Source: Schistosoma mansoni (Eukaryota > Platyhelminthes > Trematoda > Strigeidida > Schistosomatidae). Taken from it: a DNA stretch of 64,000 nucleotides. This document shows, piece by piece, positions 10,072 through 21,790 of the stretch. The stretch spans positions 32,704-96,703 of the forward strand of contig NW_017386144.1 in the NCBI RefSeq assembly GCF_000237925.1, in the 5' to 3' direction. Below the pieces are notes generated by a model. The model made no database searches and was not told the origin of the DNA. It saw only the letters and a program-made list of their open reading frames with translations. Numbering within the stretch: position 1 is the stretch's first letter; every line of letters begins with the position of its first letter. The position numbers and the translations under genes were made by a program.

Positions 10072-11510
10072 GATTATTATTATTATTAATAATAATAATG
10101 GTAATGGCTTGAACGATGAATAGTATTGTTTTAGGTAAATAAAGTATCCTGAATCAATGTCTACGAAGTGTTCCGCGTCAATACGATTACTGTTGAAATG
10201 TTTCGTCTGTTCGATTAATTGATTATTATAGCTAGAATCATTCTGATCATCATCATCATCATCAGAACCATAATGATAATAGTAGTGACAAGTTTATTAA
10301 TTTTATTATTATTATTATAAACAATAAACCAATTGTGAACTTGACAATAGTAATGACTTGGTTATTTAATGGATATTGATTAATCAACAATAATGTGTAT
10401 GTGTATTACAATATCATCTGGATTGGATGAAGTTAACCAGTAAAGATATTCATTCTTAGATGAACTAATGTAAAGATCGGTATGAATTAGAATAATGAAT
10501 AATGAGAATCAGTTACTTATTAACTGATATATGTGTGTACAAGTAATCTGTAATATAAACAATATCATAAATATTTTAGCATTTATAACTATGCTGATAT
10601 TAAGTCAATAAATGTACATCGAATTACTGTAAATTTTATATTGAGAGCTCTCAAAAATTCTTTGAAGAGATTTGTAGATACTAGGAGAAAGCTAAAAACC
10701 ATTTAGCCTTAACAATGAACAATGGAAACTTGTTCGACACATTCAGAAATATGCAGGATTGTATCGCACTCTCATTAAATGTGTTTCCTAGAAGCTTGTA
10801 GTGAAAAAAAAACTGGTTGTGGACAGTCGAATGTACTTAGGCAAAAATTACAAACTACCTCATTAAATTCTGATAACCATATAGTAAACAGTTAATTTGC
10901 AAAATAACAATCAATTGTCTCAATCTTCACTGTTCCTTCGGCAAATATCAGTTCATCTTCTCTGATTATTATTGTTCATGAAGTTTCGTACCAATTGCGT
11001 TTCATTTTAGTTCTTTCCTTATCGGTTTTCTGCCAAAATACATTCTATGTCTGACCATCGCCATATACTACTTATATGGATATAAGCAGACCACACTACA
11101 AGTTTTCAAAATGTTAAGATCACCCCTAAATTAATAAATACTCACGTGCATAAACCAGATTGAAAGTGAAGTATTTTATACTTCCTACCTCGTTTCTACC
11201 GTTTGAGGCTCATATGCAGGAGTAAACTTAGATACTACCAACCAATTAGGAAGTTATTAGTAGTTGTTTCAGTACCAAATATGTTATTTTCCCAATCATG
11301 CAACTGATACAATAAACGTAACTGATACTGATTTATTTTACTTATTAATTATATATGTTAACCGCATTTGCAGATGTCGTTTTTTAAAACACCGACAAAG
11401 AACTTTATATTTTAACTGGGATCAAAAAGCCAAAAGGTGGAATTCAGCCATATATAGTATCAGAGAGTTACCTGCCGATGATATTAGAAGATAATCACAT
11501 AACATTATGA
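10072..11510. other. 5' flank of the membrane protein gene, triplet-rich
   Basis: The stretch holds (ATT)n and (AAT)n near 10075-10100, (CATCAT)n near 10240-10262 and (ATT)n near 10296-10318. These would lie in the 5' region of the minus-strand gene. I cannot place a TATA box or transcription start. Beyond about 10400 nothing is recognised; an open frame at 11264-11494 looks like chance. Confidence 0.45.
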
Positions 11511-11514
11511 ATTT

Positions 11515-11690
11515 ATTGAAGTTGAACGTCAGTTGATTGGTTCAAAATTTAGGCAAGCGGGGTGAAACATGAAGGTCATGGATTTGATTTCGTGTGAGAA
11601 GTCTCATACTAGGACTCAGCAACTGTCCTATGCTTCCTAGGTTTCAGTGTTCATCCAACCAATATCAACCAATGATGTCAGTAGTAAAAT
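11515..11690 (+). repeat. Degenerate family B-related fragment
   Basis: TTGAAGTTGAACGTCAGTTG opens it. GAGAAGTCTCATACTAGGAC and TATGCTTCCTAGGTTTCA sit where the hammerhead and right end lie in family B. No working core remains. Confidence 0.35.
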
Positions 11691-11699
11691 AATTAATTA

Positions 11700-12860
11700 G
11701 AAATGTCTCAACAAAATTCCCAAGCGACAAAAATATTCACATTTTATACAGTTTCTTTGACTGGTGATCACTTGATGAGGTAGTGAAAGTTCATTGACTG
11801 AAATCGTTAGGATATGTACTACATATGCATGACCAAATTCCACTTTGGTCCTCGATTCTCGCTAGTATTGTAGTAGACTGAAAAAAGATTAGGAGACCCA
11901 AACCAAAATGTGTTATTAGTCGATGGAGTCGTTGACTGTTGCTCTAATTCATGTTAGTAGATTCAGGCAAACTAAATAAGGTTAGCCTGACAACCACAAC
12001 CAAAGGTTGGAGACTTTGGGTGAAATAACCCAGAATCTTTCTCAATAGAGAATATGCATTCATAATTCCTCTCTCACTCTATTTTTGATTCCAGTACCCC
12101 TTCATATACAGCTTTCACTCTGTCTTTTGAAACCATATTTACAAGGTTTCTCATTATCATTACTTCTATAATATTTCGATCGCTTTACAATAAATTATGT
12201 TTATTTAATGTCTTTGTGCTAATGTGATATGTCAACTTTGGCTAATGGACATCTGTTCCAGGCTCTATATTGATAATATCTGTCTGTGTCTGTCATGCTT
12301 GATGGAAAATCTGATTAAAGGAATTATATGGTAGTAATTCATTTTCAGAACTGACATTAACTGTCGACCTAATAAAAACTGAACAACTCTGAGTAACTAT
12401 TCAGTAATATTTTAGCATATTTCAAGATAAATCAATCAACAGATATAAATCTAATATTCTTCGATTTGTATCTGTAAAATAATTGTAGTTTAGAATAAGA
12501 TAACTATCCTATAGTTTCTGGTTATCAATGGCTTTTCGACCGTTTCGCTGGATACAATGACAAATAATGTTCGAATTGTCAACATCATGATGAATTTTAA
12601 TCTCATTCATTCGACAATATTCAATGTCAGAAGAAACTTCATGGAAGAAAATACAAGATTATTATACATGTACAAAGTTTTATTCAATAATCAAATATAG
12701 ATCGTTAGTCCATTTTTAATGGTAGAGTAGGAAGATTCCAAGCTTTTTCTGTAATTTTTCACGTTGAATATGAGATATCAAAAATGAACATTTAGCTTTA
12801 CAAAAGATATTACAGTCTTGTTCTTTCTCAAAATGTAAAACATTGCATTAAACATATATA
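11700..12860. other. Unassigned AT-rich sequence
   Basis: No exon, repeat family or structured element was recognised here. Confidence 0.4.
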
Positions 12861-12862
12861 AT

Positions 12863-13107
12863 TGTCAGAAGTGGTTTTGTGGATATTATAGTAATTTTGA
12901 TAGTTGAGATCATCAATCAATTGAAGCTAGACCACCATGGAAATCCTGGAAACTATGGAAACTGATAGGTCCTGGATTCGAATCTCGTGAGGCGGGATCG
13001 TGGATGCACACTGCTGAGGAGTCCCACCAGAGGAAGAAACGGCCATCCAGTGCTTCGAGGTTTTCTGTGATGGCCTAACTTCAATTGGTTCATGATCTCA
13101 ACTATCA
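12863..13107 (+). repeat. Family B copy, short form with inverted ends
   Basis: The left end is TGTCAGAAGTGGTTTTGTGG, then TAGTTGAGATCATCAATCAA. The right end (AATTGGTTCATGATCTCAAC) is its inverse. The B box (CTGGATTCGAATCTCG) is clear. The hammerhead has core CTGAGGA and GAAAC, but the closing pair of stem II is lost (GGAA for GGAC). Confidence 0.65.
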
Positions 13108-13479
13108 GAACATACATATGTTGTAAAAACAATGAGATTTCAAATTAAGACAAAATTTGTTTAGCCTAGGTACAATTATATTGAAACTTGTAACAATATG
13201 AGTTAGTATAAACGTTATTTTATGGTAAAATCAAAGTTTTAAAAAACATGGCAGCTGAATAATTACTAGTCAAAGTTTTAGATGATTTAGAAATCTCACT
13301 TTATCTATTTTGGTTCACATCTTATTTATTATAAACAATAAATTAAAAAAAATATGGTTGGAAACTTATTCTTCTTTGCACAAATGACTCTGTTACTCAA
13401 CATAAATAATGGTATAATAATAATAATCTAAAGGAACTTTAAACTAGTCGATCAATATTTTTTAACTAAAGTAGGTTAT

Positions 13480-13640
13480 TGGCTACCAGTGGAATTCAGG
13501 ACGCTCGTTTAGTCTTATTTGTGACTAGTTATCTGGATGTATTTGCAAAACCCGTGTTGGTATTCACAGAAAGACTCAAACGCAATGAACTTTGTTTGTT
13601 ATCTGCTGAGCTACTGAATTCATGTGGATTCTAGACTGTG
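13480..13640 (-). repeat. Family A SINE, degenerate
   Basis: Reverse reading gives an old tRNA-like start, then the hammerhead region (ACATCCAGATAACTAGTCAC, then ACGAGCGTCCTGAATTCC). The catalytic core is mutated. Confidence 0.5.
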
Positions 13641-14985
13641 TAGAAAATATAGTTTTAACGGCATACTGGCATACTGTTGATAGTAAGGAATGCAAATAAT
13701 CAGTTTCTTTCGATGTAAGTTCATCCTGACTGGTACATTCAGCAGACAAATCCTATTTAGAAAGGAATAAACACTATGAAATACACAGAAAGCCAATATA
13801 CAACTCTACTAAAAATGGTACTAGTAAACATTTCAGGATTTTGAAGCAGAAACAGAACAGTTTTTGTCCTTAGTATCAAAAAATTGATGCAAAAAGAAAC
13901 TAATCGAGCAATAGCTTAAGATGTTAATTTTCAGCTTAACTTCACTCCTTCATAAAGAATGGATTAAACTGAAAAAGCTGCAATAAATTCTGCTCACTGA
14001 TCTAGTAAACGATATGGTTAATTAAGATGACTGAGTTTTGAAGTTTTGTGAGGCTACGTAAAGCTTCTACAGATTATTTATACTACTGATTATTTTATAA
14101 GTAACAAAATAATGCTATGATATTTTATACATTCAAATTTTTCGCATTAAGAAAGATTCAAGTTATCGGAGGATAAAGCAATACTATCTCAATGTATTAG
14201 TTCTAGTTAAGAAGATAAGAACAGGTTTATATTCATGTCCAAAATCGTTTATTCAATAGGATCTACACATTTAATAATGTTTTTTTATACAGTGAAATCT
14301 GTTTGGGTAATCGGTCATTCAGTATTTTATTTTTAAATTGCCGGTGCAACATTCAGTACAGTCAATGAATTTAGAACATTCTAATAGATCAAGCGTACAC
14401 CATTATTAGGCTTCGCGGCATGAAAGGTGATAATTAATCCTTAAGGAGCTCTCATGCTTCTAAACAAGATAAGCTTATTAACTAATGTCATAGTATACAT
14501 TTAAAAGATTTTCAGATAATAATTTTGAGTTCCCTCTCAAGAGAAAGCAGCCAAAGAGAAATATTCCGGACTTATGATAGTGAGTTTTTTGCTTCTTACT
14601 CTCTGCCCTCGATCCTTTTTTCCCATTGCAATTGGGATAAAATTGCATAGCATTATACCAATGGTTACAACTCTTCGCATAGTTGACGTTATAGTCTCCA
14701 TTTAAAAAGTACTGGAGTATATGAAGTGTTAGTTCAACAATATGGTCTAATTTACAAATCTGATAGAATCTTATAGCTAGAAAAGATCAAAAAGTCGATG
14801 GCCAGAAATAAGACGTATCATAGAATCCCCGGATGCACTACAAGCTAAGCTGTAACATCGAACTTTAATTTATAATGAATACGGAAATGATGCGGTAGAT
14901 CAGACTAAACTTCAGTGTTTGTGTAGGACTGTGGAGATTGTGGAATGAAATTAAGATCACCAACATCTCAAATTCTTACAATCAC
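13641..14985. other. Unassigned AT-rich sequence
   Basis: I see no gene or named repeat here. Confidence 0.4.
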
Positions 14986-14989
14986 TGAA

Positions 14990-15110
14990 AACCTGAAATC
15001 ACCCGAAATATCGAGCACAAACACTTAACCTCTAAACCACTGAGTCTGTATCCAACGGTGTTCATATCCAAATTCAATCAATCCACGGTATTGCATGACC
15101 TGTTATATCC
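14990..15110 (-). repeat. Family B fragment
   Basis: A reverse A-box region (ACTTAACCTCTAAACCACTG) is followed by TATCCAACGGTGTTCATATC and AATCCACGG. This is the leader and A-box part of family B; the hammerhead end is missing. Confidence 0.5.
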
Positions 15111-15120
15111 CAGTGAAGAT

Positions 15121-15610
15121 GTAAGTATAGGTAATTTACAGGATCTATTATTGGACTATTATATATATATATATATATATATATTCTTATGGTATAACTA
15201 TTGAGTAACTAGATTGTATATATCTATATTCATCTTATTATAAACTTCATTTTGACCTATGGATGATTATTATATGAATTACTGTTCCTAAACTATATTC
15301 AATTTATTGATTATTGTATCTCACGTTCACAGCCACATTTGAATTGATCTTGTACAAATATTATTTTCGATTTTATGGTCTGTCTGGTATATAAACCGAG
15401 TGTGTTTGAGATAAAGGATTCACATAGATTCGCATAGCAGAGGCTGCAATTGGTGTTCTGGACTCAACTGGAAGGGCTAGGCGACCAAGGGACCAATGAG
15501 GATGGTAGGCTTCTCACACCAGTTGAACGTCATTGATTTATGACAGTGTTAATATTAGAAAAAGTCGTATTTCGATTGGTGGATAATTCACGTGATAAAA
15601 AGCAGGACAT
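15121..15610 (+). repeat. Family I dispersed repeat, copy 1
   Basis: It matches 22143-22650 block by block: ATTCTTATGGTATAACTATT, TCACAGCCAC, CTTGTACAAATATTATTTTC, GGTATATAAACC, GAAGGGCTAGGCGACCAAGG, GGACCAATGAGGA. A TATA-like GTATATAAAC lies inside. The family is not identified. The copies differ by many substitutions, so both are old. An (AT)12 run sits at 15161-15184. Confidence 0.55.
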
Positions 15611-15639
15611 AAGATCCACAACAAATTAGCATATAGCCT

Positions 15640-15860
15640 TCTTCATTTTTTAAGTTCGTTATATGACCATCTTCGAGTGTGTGTTTGGTATGTAACTGCC
15701 TTATATGCTTGACACTATTGAACTCCACTAGTTACAGCTTCTCATTGGGACTTCAAAAATTCTCTCTCGTAGCTGGTTACTAATGGAGTTCACAATAATT
15801 ATCAGTATATAGTCTAACACTGATCAATTTATGATCTCAATTAAAACTTATCAATCACCA
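15640..15860 (-). repeat. Family B-related leader fragment
   Basis: ATTGAACTCCACTAGTTACA, then CTTCAAAAATTCTCTCTCGT and CACTGATCAATTTATGATCT recall the leader and the terminal block of the diverged family B copy at 19557. No hammerhead or boxes remain. Confidence 0.35.
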
Positions 15861-15914
15861 TAATCCTATACTGATAAATTGAATTATCATTAGATTGTCA
15901 ATCAAACAAATAAT

Positions 15915-15945
<31 letters not shown>

Positions 15946-16059
15946 GGTTTATTTTCCTATAAAATAAAATATGAATTATTGTTTATACAGTTGAATCTCT
16001 ACTAACCCCCCCTTCTGATAATTAATTATTTAATAAATCATTGATATAATTAATTTATA

Positions 16060-16380
16060 TAGTTGAAATCATGAGTCGATTGAAGCTAAACCACCATAGA
16101 AAACCTGGAGACAGTGGACGGTCGTTTCGTCCTGTTATTGTACTCCTCGGCAGTGTGCATACACGATCCCGCCTCACGAGATTCGAACCCAGGACCTACC
16201 AGTCTCGTGCGCGAGCACTTAACCGATAGACCACTGAGTCGGCATCCAACGGAGTCCCACAATAGGACGAAATGGCCTTCTAGTGCTTCCAAGTTTTCCA
16301 TGGTGTTCTAGCTTCAATTGACTCATGAATTCAACTATATAAAATTACTAAAATCTCCACCAAACCCCCCCCCTTCTGAT
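16060..16380 (-). repeat. Family B composite copy with hammerhead relics at both ends
   Basis: The left half is reversed (hammerhead, GATTCGAACCCAGGACC B box, A box, GGCATCCAACGG). The right half is forward (AGTCCCACAATAGGACGAAA and the terminal GACTCATGAATTCAACTATA). The far right shows AATCTCCACC, a run of C, then TTCTGAT, the outer end of the family. A second such outer end stands just left, at about 15998-16018. Confidence 0.65.
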
Positions 16381-16394
16381 AATATAATTATTTA

Positions 16395-16980
16395 TTAAAA
16401 GATTAAAATGAACCTATTTACATAAATATAATTGACTTTTGATTAATAATAACAATTAAATATCATATTAATTAATAATTTGATTGATATATGTTCATTC
16501 AATGAATGATGTAATAGTAATTATATAATACAACATGTATATTAAATGTTTATATGAAATTATTAATATACTTAATGGATAATCTTTACTACAGATTAAT
16601 ATTAGTTAATGGATTTGGTGAAAATGATTGAAAACTAGGTGAATGTTTCATTCTAGTTTAATGTTCCTCAGTAACTAGTCGGTTCCAATAGATGCACTTT
16701 TTATTTTATTACAGTTATTTTATGTTAATATATGATGAACATCCAGATGATATCAATTCATAAGTAAATATTTTAACTGTAAATTCTCAATTTTATGCAC
16801 CATCAATCCATGACTTTGGATTGATTGATGGATTGATAAGACTTTGTGTTTATTCAGAGTTTGAATAACATTACAAGATCGAGATATAGAGGTTAATTGT
16901 CAGTGTCTTTGTAAAGAACCCATCATATCATTCCGATCGTGTGTCTACAATGTCAATATAATATGAAAAATATAATGTAA
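16395..16980. other. Unassigned AT-rich sequence
   Basis: Nothing was recognised here. Confidence 0.35.
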
Positions 16981-16985
16981 AAAAT

Positions 16986-17160
16986 TTATGACTCAGTAGC
17001 TGAAAGGATAACGCGATGGCGTTTGAAGCGAAAGGTACTGGGTTCGAGTCCCAGAGTGAACATCAACTCTGAGATGCAGGTACATCCAGCTGACGAGTCC
17101 CAAATAGGACGAAATGCACATCCTGGATTCTACTGTTAGTCACTATTCATTTTTGCTTAT
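16986..17160 (+). repeat. Family A (Sm-alpha-like) SINE
   Basis: A tRNA-like A box (TAGCTGAAAGGATAACGCGA) and B box (GGGTTCGAGTCCC) form an internal Pol III promoter. The hammerhead follows, then ACTGTTAGTCACTATTCA. This order matches schistosome Sm-alpha repeats as I know them. Confidence 0.75.
17083..17130 (+). ncRNA. Hammerhead ribozyme (Sm-alpha type), intact core
   Basis: Stem I is ATCCAG/CTGGAT, six perfect pairs. The core is CTGACGA. Stem II is GTCC/GGAC with loop CAAATA. GAA follows, then a three-pair stem III ATG/CAT with loop CA, and the cleavage triplet ATC. All invariant bases are present. Natural schistosome hammerheads have this layout with a tiny stem III. Confidence 0.7.
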
Positions 17161-17164
17161 AAAA

Positions 17165-17845
17165 CTTCTTGTGATCAAATAAAGCGATTGATACGCCTAA
17201 TTAATCTCAAAATACATTACGTTCAGATAATTGAAAGTTTGAGAAACTCTATCACTATGTTGTCAAGTCGGTGGAATAGAAAAATGATTGGTCTGATTAG
17301 GGTCCGTGTCTCGTAGAATCATTTTATTACCGGTATGATCTTTCGAACTACCGTGTGTAATCACTGTATAACAGAAAACCTAACAATTATCCATAGCCAT
17401 TCCATTTTTCGATCAACATAATGTATACAACATTAATATGATTAGCATTTAACTTTAGTTTTAATAATGATGATCAAATTTATTAGTTTATAACAATGTT
17501 TAATGCAATTCAGTTAATAATAAATAAACACATTACAGTACTAGATCCATTCAGTAAATTAGAAGACTGGTGGAATCTCACTGATAGACTATTTATCAAA
17601 TCTAGAATAAAAGGAATTTTAATTCAACGATTCTACTAATCAAATCTTCAATGCTTATTACCGTAATCATATATTCTGAATTCAATGTAATTTATTACAA
17701 TGTTTATGTACTGACTTTTATACATATACAAATATGATTTATGATTAATTTTTTGAATAAAGAGATTATTGAACAAGTAAATCAGTTCGTCTTCTTTCTT
17801 TACTTTTATTATACTTTGTAATTGTAGTATTAATATCATGTATTA
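17165..17845. other. Unassigned AT-rich sequence
   Basis: Nothing was recognised here. Confidence 0.35.
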
Positions 17846-17850
17846 ATTCA

Positions 17851-18208
17851 TAGTTGAAATCATGAGTCAATTGAAGCTAGACCATCATGAAAAACCTGGA
17901 AGCACTGGACAGTCGTTTCGCCCTATTGTGGGATTCCTCAGCAGTGCGCATCCACGATCCCACTAGAATGGTTGTTCAACCTCGTGGATTGGTTGAAGTT
18001 AGACAATAACACCGTTGGATGCCGGCCGGCTCAGTGTTCTATTGGTTAAGCGCTCGCGCGCGAGACTGACAGATCCTGGGTCCGAATCTCACGAGGCCGG
18101 ATCGTGGATGCGCACTGCTGAAGAGTCCCATAATAGGACGAAACGACCGTCCAGTGCTTCCAGGTTTTCCTTGGTGATCTAGTTTCAATTGATTCATGAT
18201 CTCAACTA
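17851..18208 (+). repeat. Family B, complete copy flanked by ~110 bp inverted arms
   Basis: The left arm (17851-17960) is the inverse of the right arm (18099-18208), and each contains a hammerhead. Between them lie a leader (GTGGATTGGTTGAAGTTAGA), GTTGGATGCCGGC, an A box (GGCTCAGTGTTCTATTGG) and a B box (CTGGGTCCGAATCTC). The outermost bases are TAGTTGAAATCATG on the left and CATGATCTCAACTA on the right. It is the clearest example of the family's layout here. Confidence 0.75.
18112..18157 (+). ncRNA. Hammerhead ribozyme (family B), intact
   Basis: Stem I GCACTG/CAGTGC is six perfect pairs. The core is CTGAAGA. Stem II is GTCC/GGAC with loop CATAATA. GAA follows, then stem III ACG/CGT with loop AC, and the cleavage triplet GTC. 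No invariant base is lost. Its stem I sequence differs from family A, so it is a separate ribozyme lineage. Confidence 0.7.
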
Positions 18209-18337
18209 TTGAAATAATGATTATTTTGTAAATAAGTTAAACGTTTCGAAATATTTTGGAATACAAGATTATACAATGCATTACATGTATTATTTGTTTT
18301 TATTCATTTTCGAAATATTAATAACAGTATAAATGGA

Positions 18338-18490
18338 TTGTAGAGTCAAGGATGCCCGTTTCGTCCTATTTGAGGCTCATCTATTTGATCCACTTTCATA
18401 CTAATATCGATGTTTACAATGGAACTTGAACTCGGAACCTTCGGTTTCAAAAATCCAATACGTTGTGCATCCAGTTACAGAGTTCAGATG
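18338..18490 (-). repeat. Family A SINE, degenerate
   Basis: AAGGATGCCCGTTTCGTCCT and ATTTGAGGCTCAT are the reversed hammerhead. TTGAACTCGGAACC marks the reversed B box further right. It is diverged. Confidence 0.45.
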
Positions 18491-18793
18491 GCTACTACAG
18501 GGCATAATGTTCATATCATTAGTATTAGAGACGTATGTTATTCTATTGTCGTCTATAACTAGACAGTTAACAGAAAAACTACACCAAAGGTCATTCAAAA
18601 TTTCATCCATAATATCAGTAATCAGATCACTTAAATCATTACTGATAACAATAAAATATTTAAAGTCAGTTGTGTAAAACCAAAAACATTAACCAACTAG
18701 TAAAAATCACAAACTCAGAAATAAAAGAAATTGAGAAAAATAGATGTTCATTGGGATTTTTAAAAAAAGAAATGAATAAACTATTCTGTAGTA

Positions 18794-19150
18794 TCAGTCA
18801 GTCAGCTACAACGTAAGACCAGACAAATATATGAATCGGTCCAAGTTGCCACACCTCATTAGAACAGCAAGATGGACATCGAATTCGTAGAAGTAGTTAC
18901 TTCAATGGTAGTGATATATAAAAGAAAGATTGTGTATGAGGATATGGTACATGAAGAAAGAATTAGTTGGTAGAAAGAAAGATATAAAGCAATTTTAACC
19001 TCAAGGTTTAACGGAAGATAAAGAGTGTATACACCTGCGCTATTGTGATCGATTCTGAGCCATTTCACTCAGAGTCTCCAAACATTGGTTACGATAGTCA
19101 CGCGGACCCCAACGAAGTAGTCTGCATCTACCAACATGGCTCAGACTGAT
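18794..19150 (-). mobile_element. RTE-like LINE, 3' UTR and C-terminus
   Basis: The (TCAG)n tail and 3' UTR run from 18794. On the minus strand the coding end then reads LSHVGRCRLL, WGPRDYRNQ, LETLSEMAQNRS. It is 5'-truncated, as is normal for LINE copies. Confidence 0.75.
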
Positions 19151-19472
19151 TTTAAAATAAAAGATAGCGTTTACTTATTTGATCCATGAATAGCATTTCA
19201 GCAAATTGAGAAGAAAATTGACATCTTTAATTAAATCATTTACATTCGTCTGTTAATTGGTACCATAACATTGCTCAATGAATTCACATAATTCTCTTGT
19301 ATGTATTACCTTTTAACAAGAATATTAATAAAGTGCATAGTATAAATGAAGGCAATACTAAGTTCTGTGATTTCTATATTTATAGTAAAATAAATTTCAT
19401 TTTGGTTTTATAGGATTTCATGGAAAACAACTAGGAGTTCGATAATTGAATATTTAATTAACTGTGACTATC

Positions 19473-19478
<6 letters not shown>

Positions 19479-19513
<35 letters not shown>
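19479..19513. repeat. (AT)n microsatellite
   Basis: An uninterrupted AT dinucleotide run of about 17 units. Confidence 0.95.
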
Positions 19514-19514
<1 letters not shown>

Positions 19515-19556
19515 TGATTTTAAAATTATGTTTCATAACCCATTAAAATCGATTGC

Positions 19557-19975
19557 TGTTTGAGATCACGAACCGAACAATGTTAGACCACCATTGGAGA
19601 CCTAAAAGTACTGAAAGGCCTTTTTTTCCTAGTACGGGACTCCTCAGCAATGCGCATGCGCACGATCCCTCGCTTTGGGATCGAACTCAGGACTTTTGAC
19701 TTTAAGCATGGATGCTAAGCCTTTAGACTACTGAATCGGTATCCAACGGTGCTCGTGTCCAAATTCAATCAATCCATCTTCTTGTATGTTCGGTGGGTAA
19801 CTGTCTCACATTCGACACAGATTAGCTCCACTGGTCACGGTTTCGCACTAGAACTGTGAAAATTCTCTCTCAAAGTTAGTTACTAGAAAGCACACGATAA
19901 TTATCAGCTTGTAGAGATTGTTGGGTTTCATTGAAATCACCAACGGATCAATATTAGACCATCATTACAACTCTT
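19557..19975 (-). repeat. Diverged family B (B') copy
   Basis: The left terminal block GAGATCACGAACCGAACAAT differs from the usual family B end but recurs at 34589 and near 19928. Inside are a reversed hammerhead relic (ACTCCTCAGCAATGC), a reversed B box (GGGATCGAACTCAGGAC) and TATCCAACGGTG. Core bases before stem III are lost. Confidence 0.55.
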
Positions 19976-19989
19976 TAAAATAGTAGAAT

Positions 19990-21520
19990 CTTAGAGTATC
20001 CATGAGGTAAAGCAAAAACTCTAGATACAAAAGGTATTTGCCCTGTCTTTGCCTATAACTTGGTCCTAACTTTTTATTACTGTTTTCATCCACTAGACCT
20101 AGACTTTTCAAACTAAACCTTAATCATAATAAATAATCAATGAGAAACAAGTAAGACGTTTAAGTCAAAATAGAGTATTATCTCCGGAACGTAAATGACC
20201 AATTATCATGTCGAAAACACTATTAGATACTTAAGACTAATATTAGAAATAGAATATTGGCTTTACAATTAACAGGTTTATTTTAAGATTAAGATACACA
20301 TACATAGGTTATGAAAACTAATTTTAGTGATAAATTATAATATGAAATCTTTAAACTTATTCCAAACTATAGTTGACACTTTAAATCTTAATCCTTACCC
20401 CAGCTGTAATTCATAAACTCTGCATCTTAATTCTGATCATAATACCTAAACTCTAATCTTAACTTTAACCCCGAATCTTAATTCCAAAGTTAAGATCCTA
20501 GTCTTCATATTTTATCGATAGATTTTTTTGGAATAATTTCGTGTTTGATCGTTATCATTTTATTGATTATATTTTTCTGAGTGTCAGGAAAATAAGGAAT
20601 TTGCTATTGTTTATCTATAATTCGAATTAAGTACCAATTTTAATCGTGATAAATGCGTCATTAAAAAAACTGCTGTTCTCTATGCTGGCTGTAGTTAAAT
20701 CATTATCATTTACTTTAAAAGAAAATTATAACACATTTAATTTGTTAATATATCTAACAAAGTTCACTTTAGCAGACTTTAATCCTACTGTGCTCTGTGT
20801 TACTGATGTCGACAGATATAAGTTATATGTAGTACCAATTGAAATTCGAATGCCTGAGGGCAGAAGATTGAGAAACTTGAAGAGAAGAGAATGAGAACAG
20901 AGAGTGATTGATATGGAAATGAAGTAACAATGAAGTCTGAAACAGTTGATGGGTATTTTGCAAATGAAGTGTTTAATGTATGGTTCTCAGATTTTACTAA
21001 GTCGTTCCATATTTTGTATTCAGATATACTCGATTGTCGCCACTTGTGTTCTTGTTCACCACACTACAACAATGGTATGGTTAGCTTTACTGGAATTGAG
21101 TTTTTATATGGAAGGTTTGATGTATTTACAGTTTTCACTCACTGATTTATTTTGAAATACCGCCGAATATTATATTAATAAAATACGGATAAAACGTGGG
21201 ATTCGACTAGCCTAATAGGTCAATTAGAGACACTCGAAACTTAACGGAATCATCACAACAATTCCGAACATGATTACAGAATTCAAGCCAGTTTACAATC
21301 ACAACCCAGTTGATACAAAGAGTGAAACAATGTTGAACTCATTAGCGTACATTATTTGAGAAGACATGATTCACAATTTATTTTGACTTAACATTTCTGA
21401 CAGAGTTGCTAATAATGTGAAGTATAAGATGGAAATAAAATGAGTGGTCAGAAGTAACATAATTTTAAGTACAGCATTTTTCTCGGAATATACACCATAA
21501 TACACTTAGTATTGTTTGTT
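19990..21520. other. Unassigned region with a CTAA-rich patch
   Basis: 20380-20510 is rich in AATCTTAA and AACTCTAATCTTAA words, like 27990-28080. Open frames at 20646-20894 and 20930-21155 lack splice context and match no family I know. The compositional oddity is real, but I cannot assign a function. Confidence 0.35.
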
Positions 21521-21526
21521 TGAATC

Positions 21527-21790
21527 TTCCCATTGATGCTTAGGACTGCAACTCGTCAGTCTCTGATTGGCATATGTGCATACTGTGCGTATAGCCTTAA
21601 TTCACAAGCATTGTAAGCAAAGATGGATAGCTGAGTGGATAACGCGATGGCCTTTGAAGCGAGCGGTACTGGGTTCGAGTCCCAGAGTGAACATCAACTC
21701 TGAGATGCAGGTACATCCAGCTGACGAGTCTCAAATAGGACTAAACGCGCGTCCTGGATTCCACTACTAGCCACTATCCATCTTTGCTTA
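21527..21790 (+). repeat. Family A (Sm-alpha-like) SINE with leader
   Basis: The leader is CTTCCCATTGATGCTTAGGA, then GGCATATGTGCATACTGTGC. The A box is TAGCTGAGTGGATAACGC and the B box GGGTTCGAGTCCC. The hammerhead at about 21713-21760 has CTGACGAG, but the base before the AA pair of the second core half is T (GGACTAAAC), which should abolish cleavage. Confidence 0.75.
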
